Shown: piece after piece, positions 54,343 through 63,360 of the stretch
How positions within the stretch are numbered: the stretch's first letter is position 1
Layout: the number at the start of each line of letters is the position of its first letter
Assembly: GCA_947446645.1 (NCBI GenBank)
Contig: CANFHA010000020.1
Span: 29,042 to 93,041 of the forward strand
Length of the DNA stretch: 64,000 nucleotides
Source of the DNA: Chitinophagaceae bacterium
GTDB taxonomy: Bacteria; Bacteroidota; Bacteroidia; Chitinophagales; Chitinophagaceae
Direction: 5' to 3'
Notes under the pieces: model-generated
Told to the model about the DNA's origin: nothing
Databases searched by the model: none
The model's input: the letters and a program-made list of their open reading frames with translations, nothing else
Position numbers and translations under genes: made by a program

Positions 54343-57300
54343 ATGGGTACATCTGCAGAAGAGAGTGGAGGAATGCCTGTTCCCGAATTTGTGTCGGGTG
54401 GAGGAGAAATGGGTCAGCGCATTCGCGACTACGACTGGTCGCAAACACCGCTGGGTCCATTAGACAGCTGGCCCCAGAGCCTGCGTACCTGCGTGCGTAT
54501 TATGCTCACCTCCCGGCAACCAATATGGATAGGATGGGGAAAGGAGCTTACAAAACTGTATAATGACCCTTATAAGGCAAGAGTAGGCGGCAAGCATCCA
54601 TGGGCGCTTGGCAAGCCTGCATCTGAGGTGTGGAAAGATATATGGAAGGACATTGAGGCAATGCTCAATACGGTGATGCTGGAGAACGAGGGGACCTATG
54701 TGGAATCTCAGCTCCTGATCATGGAACGTAATGGGTACCCGGAAGAAACGTACTATACATTCTCCTACACACCGATACCAGGCGATGACGGCAAGACCGC
54801 GGGAATGATCTGCGCCAACTCGGCTGATACCGAGCGCATCATCAGTGAACGGCAACTTAAAACCCTCACGGACCTGGGTAAAAACCTGACTGAGTCGAAA
54901 ACAAATGTGGAAGTAGTTACCCGCACCATAGCCACACTTCGCGATAATGCCCATGATTTCCCATCCGTATCGTTTTACACGCTTTCAGAGGATAAGGCAA
55001 TTGCCTTTAGCGGCAGCGAAAAAGAAAATATTTTACCCAATGAAATAGACCTTAAGGGCGAGGATGAACTGTGTGCCTTGGTAAGGAAGGCTGCAGACAC
55101 AAAAGCAATGTGCATTATTGATGATGTACAAAATAAAATAGGTCGCTTATCTCCCGGCGCCTGGTCAGTATTTCCGGACAAGGCTATCATACTCCCTATA
55201 GTTCCTAACAGCATAAGTGCGCCTTACGGTTTTCTTTTTTTAGGGCTGAACCCCTACCGCCTGCCCGATGACAAGTACCGGAGTTTTTTCTCGTTAATAA
55301 ACGACCTGGTAACTACCAGCTTCAGAAATGTAAACGCGATGCAGGAAGAAAGAAAGCGACTGGAAGCACTGGCAGAGCTGGACAGGGCAAAGACGCTCTT
55401 CTTCTCGAATATCAGTCATGAATTCCGCACCCCGCTTAGCCTGCTGCTGGGGCCCATAGAAGACGCGCTTTCAGACGGCGACACCAATGCAGAAAATAAA
55501 GCGCGCATGGATGTTGCCTACCGCAACGCACTGCGCATGCAAAAACTGGTGAACAACCTGCTGCAGTTTTCGAAGATAGAAGCTGGTAAGCTGGAAGGGC
55601 ATTTTGAGCGTGTGGATATCTGTACGTTAACTACAGATTTCACCAGCCTGTTCCGGTCGGCTATTGAAAAAGCCGGCATGGAGCTGGAAATGATCTGTGA
55701 AGACGTGCATGGGGAGGTATATGTGGATGTGGATATGTGGGAGAAGATCATTCTGAACCTCGTATCGAATGCATTTAAGTATAGCAGGAATGGGACAATA
55801 AAAGTTGTTGTAAAGCAGGCAGGTGATGACCTTGCGGTATCTGTATCTGATACCGGCATGGGCATACCTGAAGACCAGGTGGAAAAAATATTTCACCGGT
55901 TTCACCGCGTAGAAAATATAGAAGGGCGCAGCCAGGAAGGCACGGGCATAGGCCTGGCGATGGTGAAAGAACTTGTGAAAATACACCAGGGTACTATAAA
56001 TGTAAAAAGCACTCCGGGTATTGGTTCTACATTCACAGTAACTATACCGGTATGTATTGCGCATATACCTGCCGACAAGTTGTCTGAAACGCAGGAACGC
56101 AAAAGGTCGAAAATATCAGCTTCGTTTGTGGAAGAGGCCATGAAATGGCTTCCGGAAGATGAGCATGCAAAAAATGGGGATGCTGAAGAGCCTGCTGAGA
56201 ATACTACAGGCAGACCAACAATACTATTGGCTGATGACAATGCCGATATGAGAAATTATGTAAGGCGGCTACTATCCCCCTCATTTCATGTAGTTACTGC
56301 TGTGAATGGAGAAGATGCTTATGAGCGGGCGCTCAAAGACAAACCTGCGCTTGTGCTTACAGATATAATGATGCCAAAGCTGGACGGATTTGGACTGCTG
56401 AAAAAATTGCGGACACATCCCGACTCCAAAAATATACCCGTCATTTTCCTTTCCGCACGGGCGGGCGAGGAAGCAAAAGTGGAAGGCCTGGATGCAGGTG
56501 CAGATGATTACCTGGTGAAACCATTTTCTGCGAAGGAACTTTTGGCCCGCGTAGATGCGAATATCAAGATCGCCCGGAGCCGGATGGCCAGCGAAAATAA
56601 TCTGAGGGAAATGATGATGAAGGCACCGGCTGCAATGGCCCTGTTTCGCGGCCCTGAATTCGTTGTAGAAATGGTAAATGAAAAGGTGCTGGAAATATGG
56701 GGCAAAAATTACGATGAGGTGATCAACAGGCCGGTGCTGGACGTGTTCCCTGATTTTATAGCGCAGGGATTCGGTGAGATGCTGGAGCGTGTTTATAAAA
56801 CAGGGTTCACTTACACAGGCACAGAAGTGCCGCTGACAGTAACACGCCATGGAAAAACAGAAACCAGCTATCGCAACCTGGTATATACACCACTAAGGAA
56901 CGAGCATAATGAAACTACATCCATTATGTCTGTAGGTGTGGACGTAACCAGCCAGGTGCTGGCCCGAAAAAAAATAGAAGAGGAAGTAATAGAACGTACT
57001 CAGGAGCTGCGTCTGCTGAATGCGGCACTGCAGCAATCTAATGAAGACCTGCAGCAGTTTGCCCATGTGGCCAGCCACGACCTTAAAGAGCCCGTAAGAA
57101 AGATAAAGACATTTGGTGGACGCCTGCAAGATGAGTACGGGCACCTGCTGCCAGAGCGCGGCCAGCTGTTCCTTAACAAGATGCACCACGCCACTGACAG
57201 GGCTTTTTCTATGATAGACGGGGTACTGCGCTACTCTACCTTTAACACGGCTGAATATGAACCGGAATGGGTGGACCTGAACAAGGTGATCGAAGATATA

Positions 57301-57738
57301 AAATCTGACCTGGAGCTGGCTATGCTCCAAAAGCAGGCGCAGATCAGGAGCGAGAATCTACCTGCCATATTTGGAAACGAAGTATTGATATACCAGCTAT
57401 TCTATAATCTTATCAATAATTCGCTTAAGTTTTCAAAGGATGGTGAAGACCCGGTGATAGAAATAAAATCGACCGTAACGAGGGAGCAGCCCCGTATGAT
57501 AAGCATAACCATAGCTGACAATGGCATTGGCTTTGACGCGGTGCACGCCGGTAAAATTTTCGATACTTTTACCAGGCTGAACTCGAAAGATAAATATGAG
57601 GGCACGGGACTGGGGCTGGCGCTTTGCAAGAAGATAGCAGAGCGGCACCATGGAAAAATATTTGCTACCCGGGCTTTAGGCAAGGGCGCGGTATTTACCA
57701 TATTGCTACCCGCTCAGAATGAAGAAACCGAATCTTAA
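54343..57738 (+). CDS. Hybrid sensor kinase with two kinase cores and an internal receiver
   Basis: A 1131-residue cytosolic protein. Residues about 22-165 are the PAS-like module starting GEMGQRIRDYDWSQTPLGPL; about 170-325 GAF-like; HisKA with His359 (FSNISHEFRTPLSLLLG); HATPase to about 570 (IILNLVSNAFKYS, GTGIGLAMVKELVK); receiver about 625-745 with ADDNADMRN and phosphoacceptor near 673 (LTDIMMPKLDG); PAS about 755-880; a second HisKA with SHDLKEPVRKIKTFGG near 912; and a final HATPase (FYNLINNSLKFS, GTGLGLALCKKIAE). Two complete kinase modules bracket one receiver. The next gene is a lone receiver 6 bases away. Confidence 0.92.
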   Translation: MGTSAEESGGMPVPEFVSGGGEMGQRIRDYDWSQTPLGPLDSWPQSLRTCVRIMLTSRQPIWIGWGKELTKLYNDPYKARVGGKHPWALGKPASEVWKDIWKDIEAMLNTVMLENEGTYVESQLLIMERNGYPEETYYTFSYTPIPGDDGKTAGMICANSADTERIISERQLKTLTDLGKNLTESKTNVEVVTRTIATLRDNAHDFPSVSFYTLSEDKAIAFSGSEKENILPNEIDLKGEDELCALVRKAADTKAMCIIDDVQNKIGRLSPGAWSVFPDKAIILPIVPNSISAPYGFLFLGLNPYRLPDDKYRSFFSLINDLVTTSFRNVNAMQEERKRLEALAELDRAKTLFFSNISHEFRTPLSLLLGPIEDALSDGDTNAENKARMDVAYRNALRMQKLVNNLLQFSKIEAGKLEGHFERVDICTLTTDFTSLFRSAIEKAGMELEMICEDVHGEVYVDVDMWEKIILNLVSNAFKYSRNGTIKVVVKQAGDDLAVSVSDTGMGIPEDQVEKIFHRFHRVENIEGRSQEGTGIGLAMVKELVKIHQGTINVKSTPGIGSTFTVTIPVCIAHIPADKLSETQERKRSKISASFVEEAMKWLPEDEHAKNGDAEEPAENTTGRPTILLADDNADMRNYVRRLLSPSFHVVTAVNGEDAYERALKDKPALVLTDIMMPKLDGFGLLKKLRTHPDSKNIPVIFLSARAGEEAKVEGLDAGADDYLVKPFSAKELLARVDANIKIARSRMASENNLREMMMKAPAAMALFRGPEFVVEMVNEKVLEIWGKNYDEVINRPVLDVFPDFIAQGFGEMLERVYKTGFTYTGTEVPLTVTRHGKTETSYRNLVYTPLRNEHNETTSIMSVGVDVTSQVLARKKIEEEVIERTQELRLLNAALQQSNEDLQQFAHVASHDLKEPVRKIKTFGGRLQDEYGHLLPERGQLFLNKMHHATDRAFSMIDGVLRYSTFNTAEYEPEWVDLNKVIEDIKSDLELAMLQKQAQIRSENLPAIFGNEVLIYQLFYNLINNSLKFSKDGEDPVIEIKSTVTREQPRMISITIADNGIGFDAVHAGKIFDTFTRLNSKDKYEGTGLGLALCKKIAERHHGKIFATRALGKGAVFTILLPAQNEETES

Positions 57739-57744
57739 AAACAG

Positions 57745-58182
57745 ATGCCTTTGACACCACATTTTTTACTTGTAGACGATGACATTGACGACCGGGAGTT
57801 ATTTGTGGAAGCACTTGCAGCGGCTGATAAAACCGTGAGCTGCACTGTGTGCGAAGATGCGCGCGAAGCCATTGACAAACTGGAATCCAAAGCGATAGCA
57901 AAACCGGACGTTATTTTCCTGGACATAAACCTGCCGGTAATGAGCGGATGGGAGTGCCTTAGCTGGCTTAAAAGGCACATAGCATATAAGGATGTGCCGG
58001 TTATTATGTACTCAACATCATCGCACAGCCGCGATAAAGAAATAGCCCACGACCTGGGGGCACTTTTGTTTTTCACCAAGCCAAATGAGTACAGCCTGCT
58101 CGTACATTTTCTGAAAGAAATTGCGGTTAACGTGGAGCGTAATACGGTCAGGGACATCGCAAATTATACCGCAGCTGTGTAG
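57745..58182 (+). CDS. Single-domain response regulator
   Basis: A 145-residue Rcp1-like receiver. Acidic pocket DDDIDD at 11-16, phosphoacceptor Asp60 (FLDINLPVMSG), switch Ser/Thr in YSTSSHSRD, and Lys in LFFTKPNEYS. No output domain. Coupled 6 bases after the double kinase, its likely partner. Confidence 0.92.
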   Translation: MPLTPHFLLVDDDIDDRELFVEALAAADKTVSCTVCEDAREAIDKLESKAIAKPDVIFLDINLPVMSGWECLSWLKRHIAYKDVPVIMYSTSSHSRDKEIAHDLGALLFFTKPNEYSLLVHFLKEIAVNVERNTVRDIANYTAAV

Positions 58183-58256
58183 CCTTAGGTACGTTGGTAC
58201 AATCGGCGCTACATAGTACCTTTAAGGTATCGCATTTCTTACAATAATCTACGACC

Positions 58257-59246
58257 TTGAAAATAGACATACACACGCATATAATGCCGGAGCACATTCC
58301 CAACTGGTTTCAGAAATTTGGGTATGGTGAATTTATAAGGCTGGAGCATCACAAGCCGTGCTGCGCCCGCATGATAAAGGGGGACAAGGTGTTTCGCGAA
58401 ATAGAGGAAAACTGCTGGGACCCTAAGGTGCGTACCCGCGAGATGGATATGACCGCGGTAGACAAGCAGGTACTTTCTACCATCCCGGTACTGTTCAACT
58501 ACTTTGCGAAGCCGGAACATGCGCTGGAAACATCCCGCTTTTTCAACGATCATATAGCACAGTGCGTAGACCATCATCCCGATCGCTTTATAGGCATAGG
58601 CACTGTGCCCATGCAGGATGTGGACACGGCCATAAAGGAAATGGAACGATGCGTAACGGAGCTAAAAATGCCCGGACTGGAAATAGGCTCTAACATAAAT
58701 ACAAAGAATCTAAGCGATCCTTCATTCACACCCTTCTGGGAGGCTGCGGAGCAGCTGGGGTGCAGCATATTTGTGCATCCGTGGGAGATGATGGGCGAAA
58801 ACGATATGCAGAAATACTGGCTGCCCTGGCTGGTGGGCATGCCGGCCGAAACAAGCCGCGCCATATGCTCTATGATATTTGGCGGTGTTTTTGAAAAATT
58901 CCCTAAACTCAGAGTTGCTTTTGCTCATGGTGGCGGCAGCTTTCCATTAACTATTGGTCGTATAGAGCATGGCTTTAATGTGCGGCCCGATCTCTGCGCG
59001 ATAGACAATAAAAATAACCCGCGCGACTATATAGGCAAGTTCTGGATAGATGCGCTGGTGCACGACCCCAAAGCGCTGGACTTTGTAATAGACATAATGG
59101 GCCACGATAAGATATGCATGGGCAGCGACTACCCTTTCCCCTTGGGTGAGCACCATCCGGGCAAGCTTATAGAGAGCATGAATTATGCTAACGAAGTGAA
59201 GGAGCAACTGCTATTTAAGAATGCTATGGAGTGGTTGGGGCGGTAG
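58257..59246 (+). CDS. ACMSD-like amidohydrolase (2-amino-3-carboxymuconate-6-semialdehyde decarboxylase)
   Basis: A 329-residue amidohydrolase-fold decarboxylase. The metal motif is at the very N-terminus: KIDIHTHIMPEHIPNWF (HxH), with later His in SIFVHPWEMMG and Asp in ICMGSDYPFPLGEHHPG. ACMSD diverts the kynurenine pathway from NAD synthesis to picolinate or glutarate routes. Translation must begin at TTG (58257) because the frame is closed 10 bases upstream and the next ATG would delete the HxH motif. No other kynurenine genes are in the window. Confidence 0.85.
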   Translation: MKIDIHTHIMPEHIPNWFQKFGYGEFIRLEHHKPCCARMIKGDKVFREIEENCWDPKVRTREMDMTAVDKQVLSTIPVLFNYFAKPEHALETSRFFNDHIAQCVDHHPDRFIGIGTVPMQDVDTAIKEMERCVTELKMPGLEIGSNINTKNLSDPSFTPFWEAAEQLGCSIFVHPWEMMGENDMQKYWLPWLVGMPAETSRAICSMIFGGVFEKFPKLRVAFAHGGGSFPLTIGRIEHGFNVRPDLCAIDNKNNPRDYIGKFWIDALVHDPKALDFVIDIMGHDKICMGSDYPFPLGEHHPGKLIESMNYANEVKEQLLFKNAMEWLGR

Positions 59247-59254
59247 TACTATTG

Positions 59255-59935
59255 CTACCTCAACGCCGTGTATTTCCAGTCGCTGACGGGAATGAAGCCG
59301 GTGTATCTTGAGTCCATGGCATTGTGGCGGTTATCTCCCAGTACAAAATAGTAACCCTGTGGCACTATTATTGGCCCAAACTGATCTTCGTTCCAGTCCT
59401 TGCCATATATCCGCTGAATGTACTCATTTACTGCTCCCTTCTGATGCACATAGCGTGTTGCCGTAATACCGTGTTTTAAAATGAATTTTTCGTCAGCACA
59501 GATCACCGATGAGTCGCCGAGATCCATCTCAACGGTCATATTTTCATCCTGCTTACCTATCCTGTTTAGTTCCTTTTGAGATACAAAGTATTGCTGACAA
59601 AGGTTTATTGCACTATCTATCCTGTCGTTGTTAACATAAAGCAATCCATCTTTGATCTCCACCTTGTCGCCCGCTATGGCGCACAGGCGGTGTATGTAGG
59701 TATCGTACCTCTTAGAGGCTGAGTCATACGCCTTATAACATATAAAATCCAGCCGCGCTGGTTTTTTCAAATTTGTAGCAAATAGATTTGATCCTACTTT
59801 CAAAGTCGGCGCGTCAGATGCCGTAGATATTGCGAACCATTGTAAAGCCCCGGTTAGCCTGGCCACTATCCATATCCCCACAAATATGCAGGAGATCACA
59901 GCAAAAAATATTCCTGTTTTTTTGGTATCGCGCAA
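59255..59935 (-). CDS. Signal peptidase I-like protein (S26) with Ser/His in place of Ser/Lys
   Basis: A 226-residue inner-membrane protease with one N-terminal helix (about 8-27). Box B ISTASDAPTLKVG contains the nucleophile Ser40 in an S-D-A-P-T-L form. Box D is TYIHRLCAIAGDKVEIKDG, where the catalytic Lys expected after YI is His82. Box E GDNRHNAMDSRYTGFIP is canonical. The Ser-to-base spacing of 42 residues fits B. subtilis SipS (Ser43/Lys83), so the substitution is at the expected place. Whether it is active is open. Confidence 0.82.
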   Translation of the reverse strand: MRDTKKTGIFFAVISCIFVGIWIVARLTGALQWFAISTASDAPTLKVGSNLFATNLKKPARLDFICYKAYDSASKRYDTYIHRLCAIAGDKVEIKDGLLYVNNDRIDSAINLCQQYFVSQKELNRIGKQDENMTVEMDLGDSSVICADEKFILKHGITATRYVHQKGAVNEYIQRIYGKDWNEDQFGPIIVPQGYYFVLGDNRHNAMDSRYTGFIPVSDWKYTALR

Positions 59936-59964
59936 CTTTGAGCTTTTTACTTTTCACTTTTAAT

Positions 59965-61449
59965 TTAGTGCCGGTAGCAGCCAATATCTCCTCCGTTCCA
60001 ATAATTGCCATCAAGGTCTTTAAAGCCTGAGCCAGTGGTCAATGTGGAGTCTGACTTGCCAATAGCAGGGGAGCCGGATTTAAGGTGAAAATCTGCTACA
60101 GACTTATCCCTGAATAAAGGATCTTCATTAAAAATGCAGTTGTCGAAATTCACGAAGCTCTCACGCACAGTGCCCATCTTTAGCAGGCAGTGGCTCAGGG
60201 TTACACTCGGATTTATGCCGGCAGGCGTATTGGTAGCATCACAAATTATTTCACTGTCCAGCGAGCCGTAAACTATGCAGTTGCGCATCACTGCATTCAG
60301 GCTGTCGTAGTAGGTGGGGTCACCTATTACCCCATCCCAGTAGTAGTCCAGTATGGTTACCGTACCGTAGTTGGAGTGGGTTACTGCCGATGTGCCATAG
60401 TTGGCAAAGGTGCAGTTTGTTATGTCATAATTTCCGCCCAGCACCACCGCTAATGCCTCCTGCCCTGTCGTATTAACAAGGCAGCTTTTAGCCACCAGTG
60501 TGCCGCCAAAGCTATACACACCGTAGCCATAGGAGTTTTGAATGATCGTATGGTCCAGTGTCAGCTGAGGACTGCCTGTGGTTTTCAGCGAATCTTTGGC
60601 AAGGTGTATAGCGGCAGGCACATTAGTGAGCGCACCATTGCCACAATTCTCTATAATAGTATAGGTGAGCTTATTGCCAGCGCTCCTTGAGTCGAAGTAG
60701 AGCCCGCCCCACTCGCCCGGGTAGCCCATGTAGCCAAAGTAATACCGGTCCAGCCTGTCGCCCTGCAATATGACGCTGTCTGTTTTAGTGCCATTGGATA
60801 TAAGCTTACCAAACACAGCCATTGCCGCATTCTGGTGCATATACACACGGCAACCCGCATCCAGCACCAGGGTAGTGCCAGGGTTTACCTGCAGCCCGTG
60901 TGGCTTGCTGGTATCGCCTGTCCATATGATCACGTAGGGCAGCGCATTGTCCCAGTGCACAGTGCTGTTTGTGTTCAGTGCGCTGTCTACTATGTAGTGC
61001 GCATTCTGCCCATAGGCCGTAAAGCCTACAAAAAAGTCAGTGCCGTTCAGCGTTGCTATCAGCGAGTCGGTCACCAGGAAGGGAGTCAGTTTATTGGTCG
61101 GGTCTATCTTCACCGTTGCAAATACGTATACACTGTCATGCGCCGGTATCTTTATATTGGCAATATCGTTACCCGGGAAGCCATCCACATTCAGGTGAAA
61201 GTAAGACTTTGCACCACCCACCAGGCGCACAGAGCTCAGCACCACCTCTTCGTTTTGCGGATTGTGTATGAGCAGGCCGGTAGTATAGCTGCCTGCAGCG
61301 GTAAATACCGTATCAAATTTCAGCGTATCTACCGAAAACTTTACTATCCCACCTACTGTCTGTACCCTCTTCTTCTTGCAGGCGGCACCCATTAGCGTGC
61401 CAAAGAGCGCTACAATAATGAGTACTATATGTGATGCTTTTATGCGCAT
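59965..61449 (-). CDS. Lipoprotein with right-handed beta-helix domain
   Basis: A 494-residue lipoprotein (lipobox GAAC, Cys24, followed by KKKR). Residues about 35-175 are a strand-rich N-terminal domain (FSVDTLKFDTVFTAAGSYTT), and about 190-450 form a parallel beta-helix with Asn/Gly turns (YTIIENCGNGALTNVPAAIH, LDHTIIQNSYGYGVYSFGGT, YDITNCTFANYGTSAVTHSN). The ending LKSGSPAIGKSDS ... DLDGNYWNGGDIGCYRH matches Bacteroidota beta-helix proteins. Possibly binds or cuts polysaccharide; no catalytic residues identified. 29 bases upstream of the signal peptidase gene. Confidence 0.82.
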   Translation of the reverse strand: MRIKASHIVLIIVALFGTLMGAACKKKRVQTVGGIVKFSVDTLKFDTVFTAAGSYTTGLLIHNPQNEEVVLSSVRLVGGAKSYFHLNVDGFPGNDIANIKIPAHDSVYVFATVKIDPTNKLTPFLVTDSLIATLNGTDFFVGFTAYGQNAHYIVDSALNTNSTVHWDNALPYVIIWTGDTSKPHGLQVNPGTTLVLDAGCRVYMHQNAAMAVFGKLISNGTKTDSVILQGDRLDRYYFGYMGYPGEWGGLYFDSRSAGNKLTYTIIENCGNGALTNVPAAIHLAKDSLKTTGSPQLTLDHTIIQNSYGYGVYSFGGTLVAKSCLVNTTGQEALAVVLGGNYDITNCTFANYGTSAVTHSNYGTVTILDYYWDGVIGDPTYYDSLNAVMRNCIVYGSLDSEIICDATNTPAGINPSVTLSHCLLKMGTVRESFVNFDNCIFNEDPLFRDKSVADFHLKSGSPAIGKSDSTLTTGSGFKDLDGNYWNGGDIGCYRH

Positions 61450-61561
61450 TGATTTTGGTTAGATTGTAAAAATAACAAACTGCATCCATAACGCTTTCAC
61501 AAGAATATTAGTATTGCCACATCAGTAAAATCCATTTATCAGGAAAATCAAGGTTCAGACG

Positions 61562-61569
61562 TACTTTTG
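61562..61569 (+). promoter_or_regulatory. Possible -7 element (TACTTTTG) for the SAM hydroxide adenosyltransferase gene
   Basis: TACTTTTG matches TAnnTTTG, 8 bases before the preferred ATG at 61578. No TTG box at usual spacing. Transcription would start close to the start codon. Confidence 0.3.
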
Positions 61570-61577
61570 TGGTCCCG

Positions 61578-62360
61578 ATGGCAGCATGTATCACCCTCCT
61601 TTCCGATTTTGGCCTGCAAGATGCCTCCGTGGCTATTGCCAGGGGAGTGCTTATGCAGCATACAGATGCAACCATAGTGGATATCAGCCACGATATAAAA
61701 CCCTTTCATACCGGCCAGGCGGCCTACCTGCTCAGCGCCGCCTATAGCAGGTTCCCGGTTGGCACTATCCATATTATACTGTTCGACCTCTTTTCCCAAA
61801 CACTACCGCAGCTGGTACTGTGCGAGCACAATGGTCACTACTTTCTGACGCCTGACAACGGCATACTGCCGCTGGCCCTGAAAACCGCTACCATAGCCGC
61901 ATGGCAATGCTGCGAGTTTACCAATGACCAGACCTTTGCCACATGGCTCAGCGAGGCAGGCAAGGCGGCCAGCCAGCTGCAAACGCGGCAGCCAGCAGAA
62001 CTAGGCCTGCCACCCGTGCAGCTGAAACTGATAGCCGATAAAAGTATGCCCCACCCCGATGCCGGCACCATATACTGCGAAGTGATACACATAGACCATT
62101 ATGAGAACGTGGTCATCAACATCACCCGCCGCCAGTTCTTCGACTGGAGCGGTGGCCGCCACTTTCGCCTGCGCTTTAAAGATATGGAAGAGATAAACGA
62201 AGTAAGCGACAACTACCACGATGTACGCGAGGGCTTTAAGCTATGCCGGTTCAACAGCAATGGCTATCTTGAGATATGCATCAACCGCGGCAAGGCTGCC
62301 AGCCTCTTTGGCCTGCGCCTGGGCGGTAAGAACAACAACCTGAAAATAACTTTTGAATGA
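61578..62360 (+). CDS. SAM hydroxide adenosyltransferase family protein (DUF62)
   Basis: About 260 residues. Pattern: ITLLSDFGLQDASVAIARGV, IVDISHDIKPFHTGQAAYLL, and HYFLTPDNGILPLAL are the hallmark strands of the DUF62 family, which splits S-adenosylmethionine to adenosine and methionine with water; the fluorinase is a relative. The late IHIDHYENVVINITRRQF and KAASLFGLRLGGK also match. ATG at 61578 is preferred to an upstream in-frame GTG. The next gene overlaps by 4 bases. Confidence 0.9.
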   Translation: MAACITLLSDFGLQDASVAIARGVLMQHTDATIVDISHDIKPFHTGQAAYLLSAAYSRFPVGTIHIILFDLFSQTLPQLVLCEHNGHYFLTPDNGILPLALKTATIAAWQCCEFTNDQTFATWLSEAGKAASQLQTRQPAELGLPPVQLKLIADKSMPHPDAGTIYCEVIHIDHYENVVINITRRQFFDWSGGRHFRLRFKDMEEINEVSDNYHDVREGFKLCRFNSNGYLEICINRGKAASLFGLRLGGKNNNLKITFE

Positions 62361-62641
62361 TCATCCGCATAGTACAAATGACCTTTCGCCCCGAGGCGGT
62401 CAGCGACTTCACGGCCCTGTTTGAAGATCGTAAAGAAACCATAAAAGGCTTTCCCGGCTGCACCCACCTGGAGCTGTGGCAAGACACCAAAAACCCAAAC
62501 ATATTTTTCACCTACAGCCACTGGCAGAGCGATGCCCACCTGGATCACTATCGCTTTTCCGAATTTTTTAAAGATACCTGGGGCCGCACCAAAGCCCTGT
62601 TTGCAGCCCCCCCGCAGGCATGGAGTGTGGAAAGAAAGTAA
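62357..62641 (+). CDS. Antibiotic biosynthesis monooxygenase (ABM) family protein
   Basis: A 94-residue ferredoxin-like dimeric domain: IVQMTFRPEAVSDFTALFED, GCTHLELWQDTKNPNIFFTY and HLDHYRFSEFFKDTWGRTKA. Family members are small heme-free oxygenases or heme-degrading enzymes. Translationally coupled (ATGA overlap) to the DUF62 gene. Substrate unknown. Confidence 0.85.
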   Translation: MIIRIVQMTFRPEAVSDFTALFEDRKETIKGFPGCTHLELWQDTKNPNIFFTYSHWQSDAHLDHYRFSEFFKDTWGRTKALFAAPPQAWSVERK

Positions 62642-62741
62642 CCGTTAATGCGGGCTACCGGGATAACTAAATTTATCACAACAAATGGCTCAAAAGATCT
62701 ACGGTCACACCTCATGGACTGATTTTTAGTCCCCTACCAGT

Positions 62742-63263
62742 ATGCGATACACGTATCTCATACTACTGGTCATATTTATATGCTGCCGCCCGGCGCCAAA
62801 TAAAAACATGTACAGCACTACCGGTTCGCCCACAGATAGCCTGCTCATTTTGCCTGCGCGAGACACACCATTGCCCACACGCATGGTTGCCTATGCCAAA
62901 ACGCTACTTGGCACCCGCTATGTATTTGGCTGCTCTGCACCCTCCATCGGGTTCGACTGCTCCGGCTTTATCAACCACATTTTTGATCACTTCAACATCA
63001 CGGTGCCTCGCTCCTCGGTCGACTTTACAAATGCCGGCACCACCATACCACTACACGAAGCCCTGCCCGGCGACCTCATCCTCTTTACCGGCACCAACAG
63101 CAACCTGAGAGCAGTAGGGCATATAGGCATGATCGTAGCCAACAATGCCGAAGGCATTCAATTCATACACGCCTCCTCCGGCAAAGAAAACGCCGTCATC
63201 ATTACTACGCTTGACGACCGCTACATGCAGCGCTTTGTGAAAGTGGTGCGAATGGAAAAATAA
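62742..63263 (+). CDS. NlpC/P60 (C40) peptidoglycan hydrolase lipoprotein
   Basis: A 173-residue lipoprotein with a short hydrophobic N-terminus and lipobox ICCR. The C40 peptidase triad is present: Cys in SIGFDCSGFINHIF, His in RAVGHIGMIVANN, and the third polar residue (His) in QFIHASSGKENAV. It should cut peptide cross-bridges of peptidoglycan (D-glutamyl-type bonds). Small size and lack of SH3 domains make this the minimal Spr-like form. Confidence 0.9.
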   Translation: MRYTYLILLVIFICCRPAPNKNMYSTTGSPTDSLLILPARDTPLPTRMVAYAKTLLGTRYVFGCSAPSIGFDCSGFINHIFDHFNITVPRSSVDFTNAGTTIPLHEALPGDLILFTGTNSNLRAVGHIGMIVANNAEGIQFIHASSGKENAVIITTLDDRYMQRFVKVVRMEK

Positions 63264-63360
63264 TTTTTTGTCCCGGCCTGGTTGCTACTATCATCGTCAG
63301 TGGCCATGGCACGCTTGTACGTTCCAATCGTTACTGAGCCTCCAGAGCGTTGCCAAAAGG

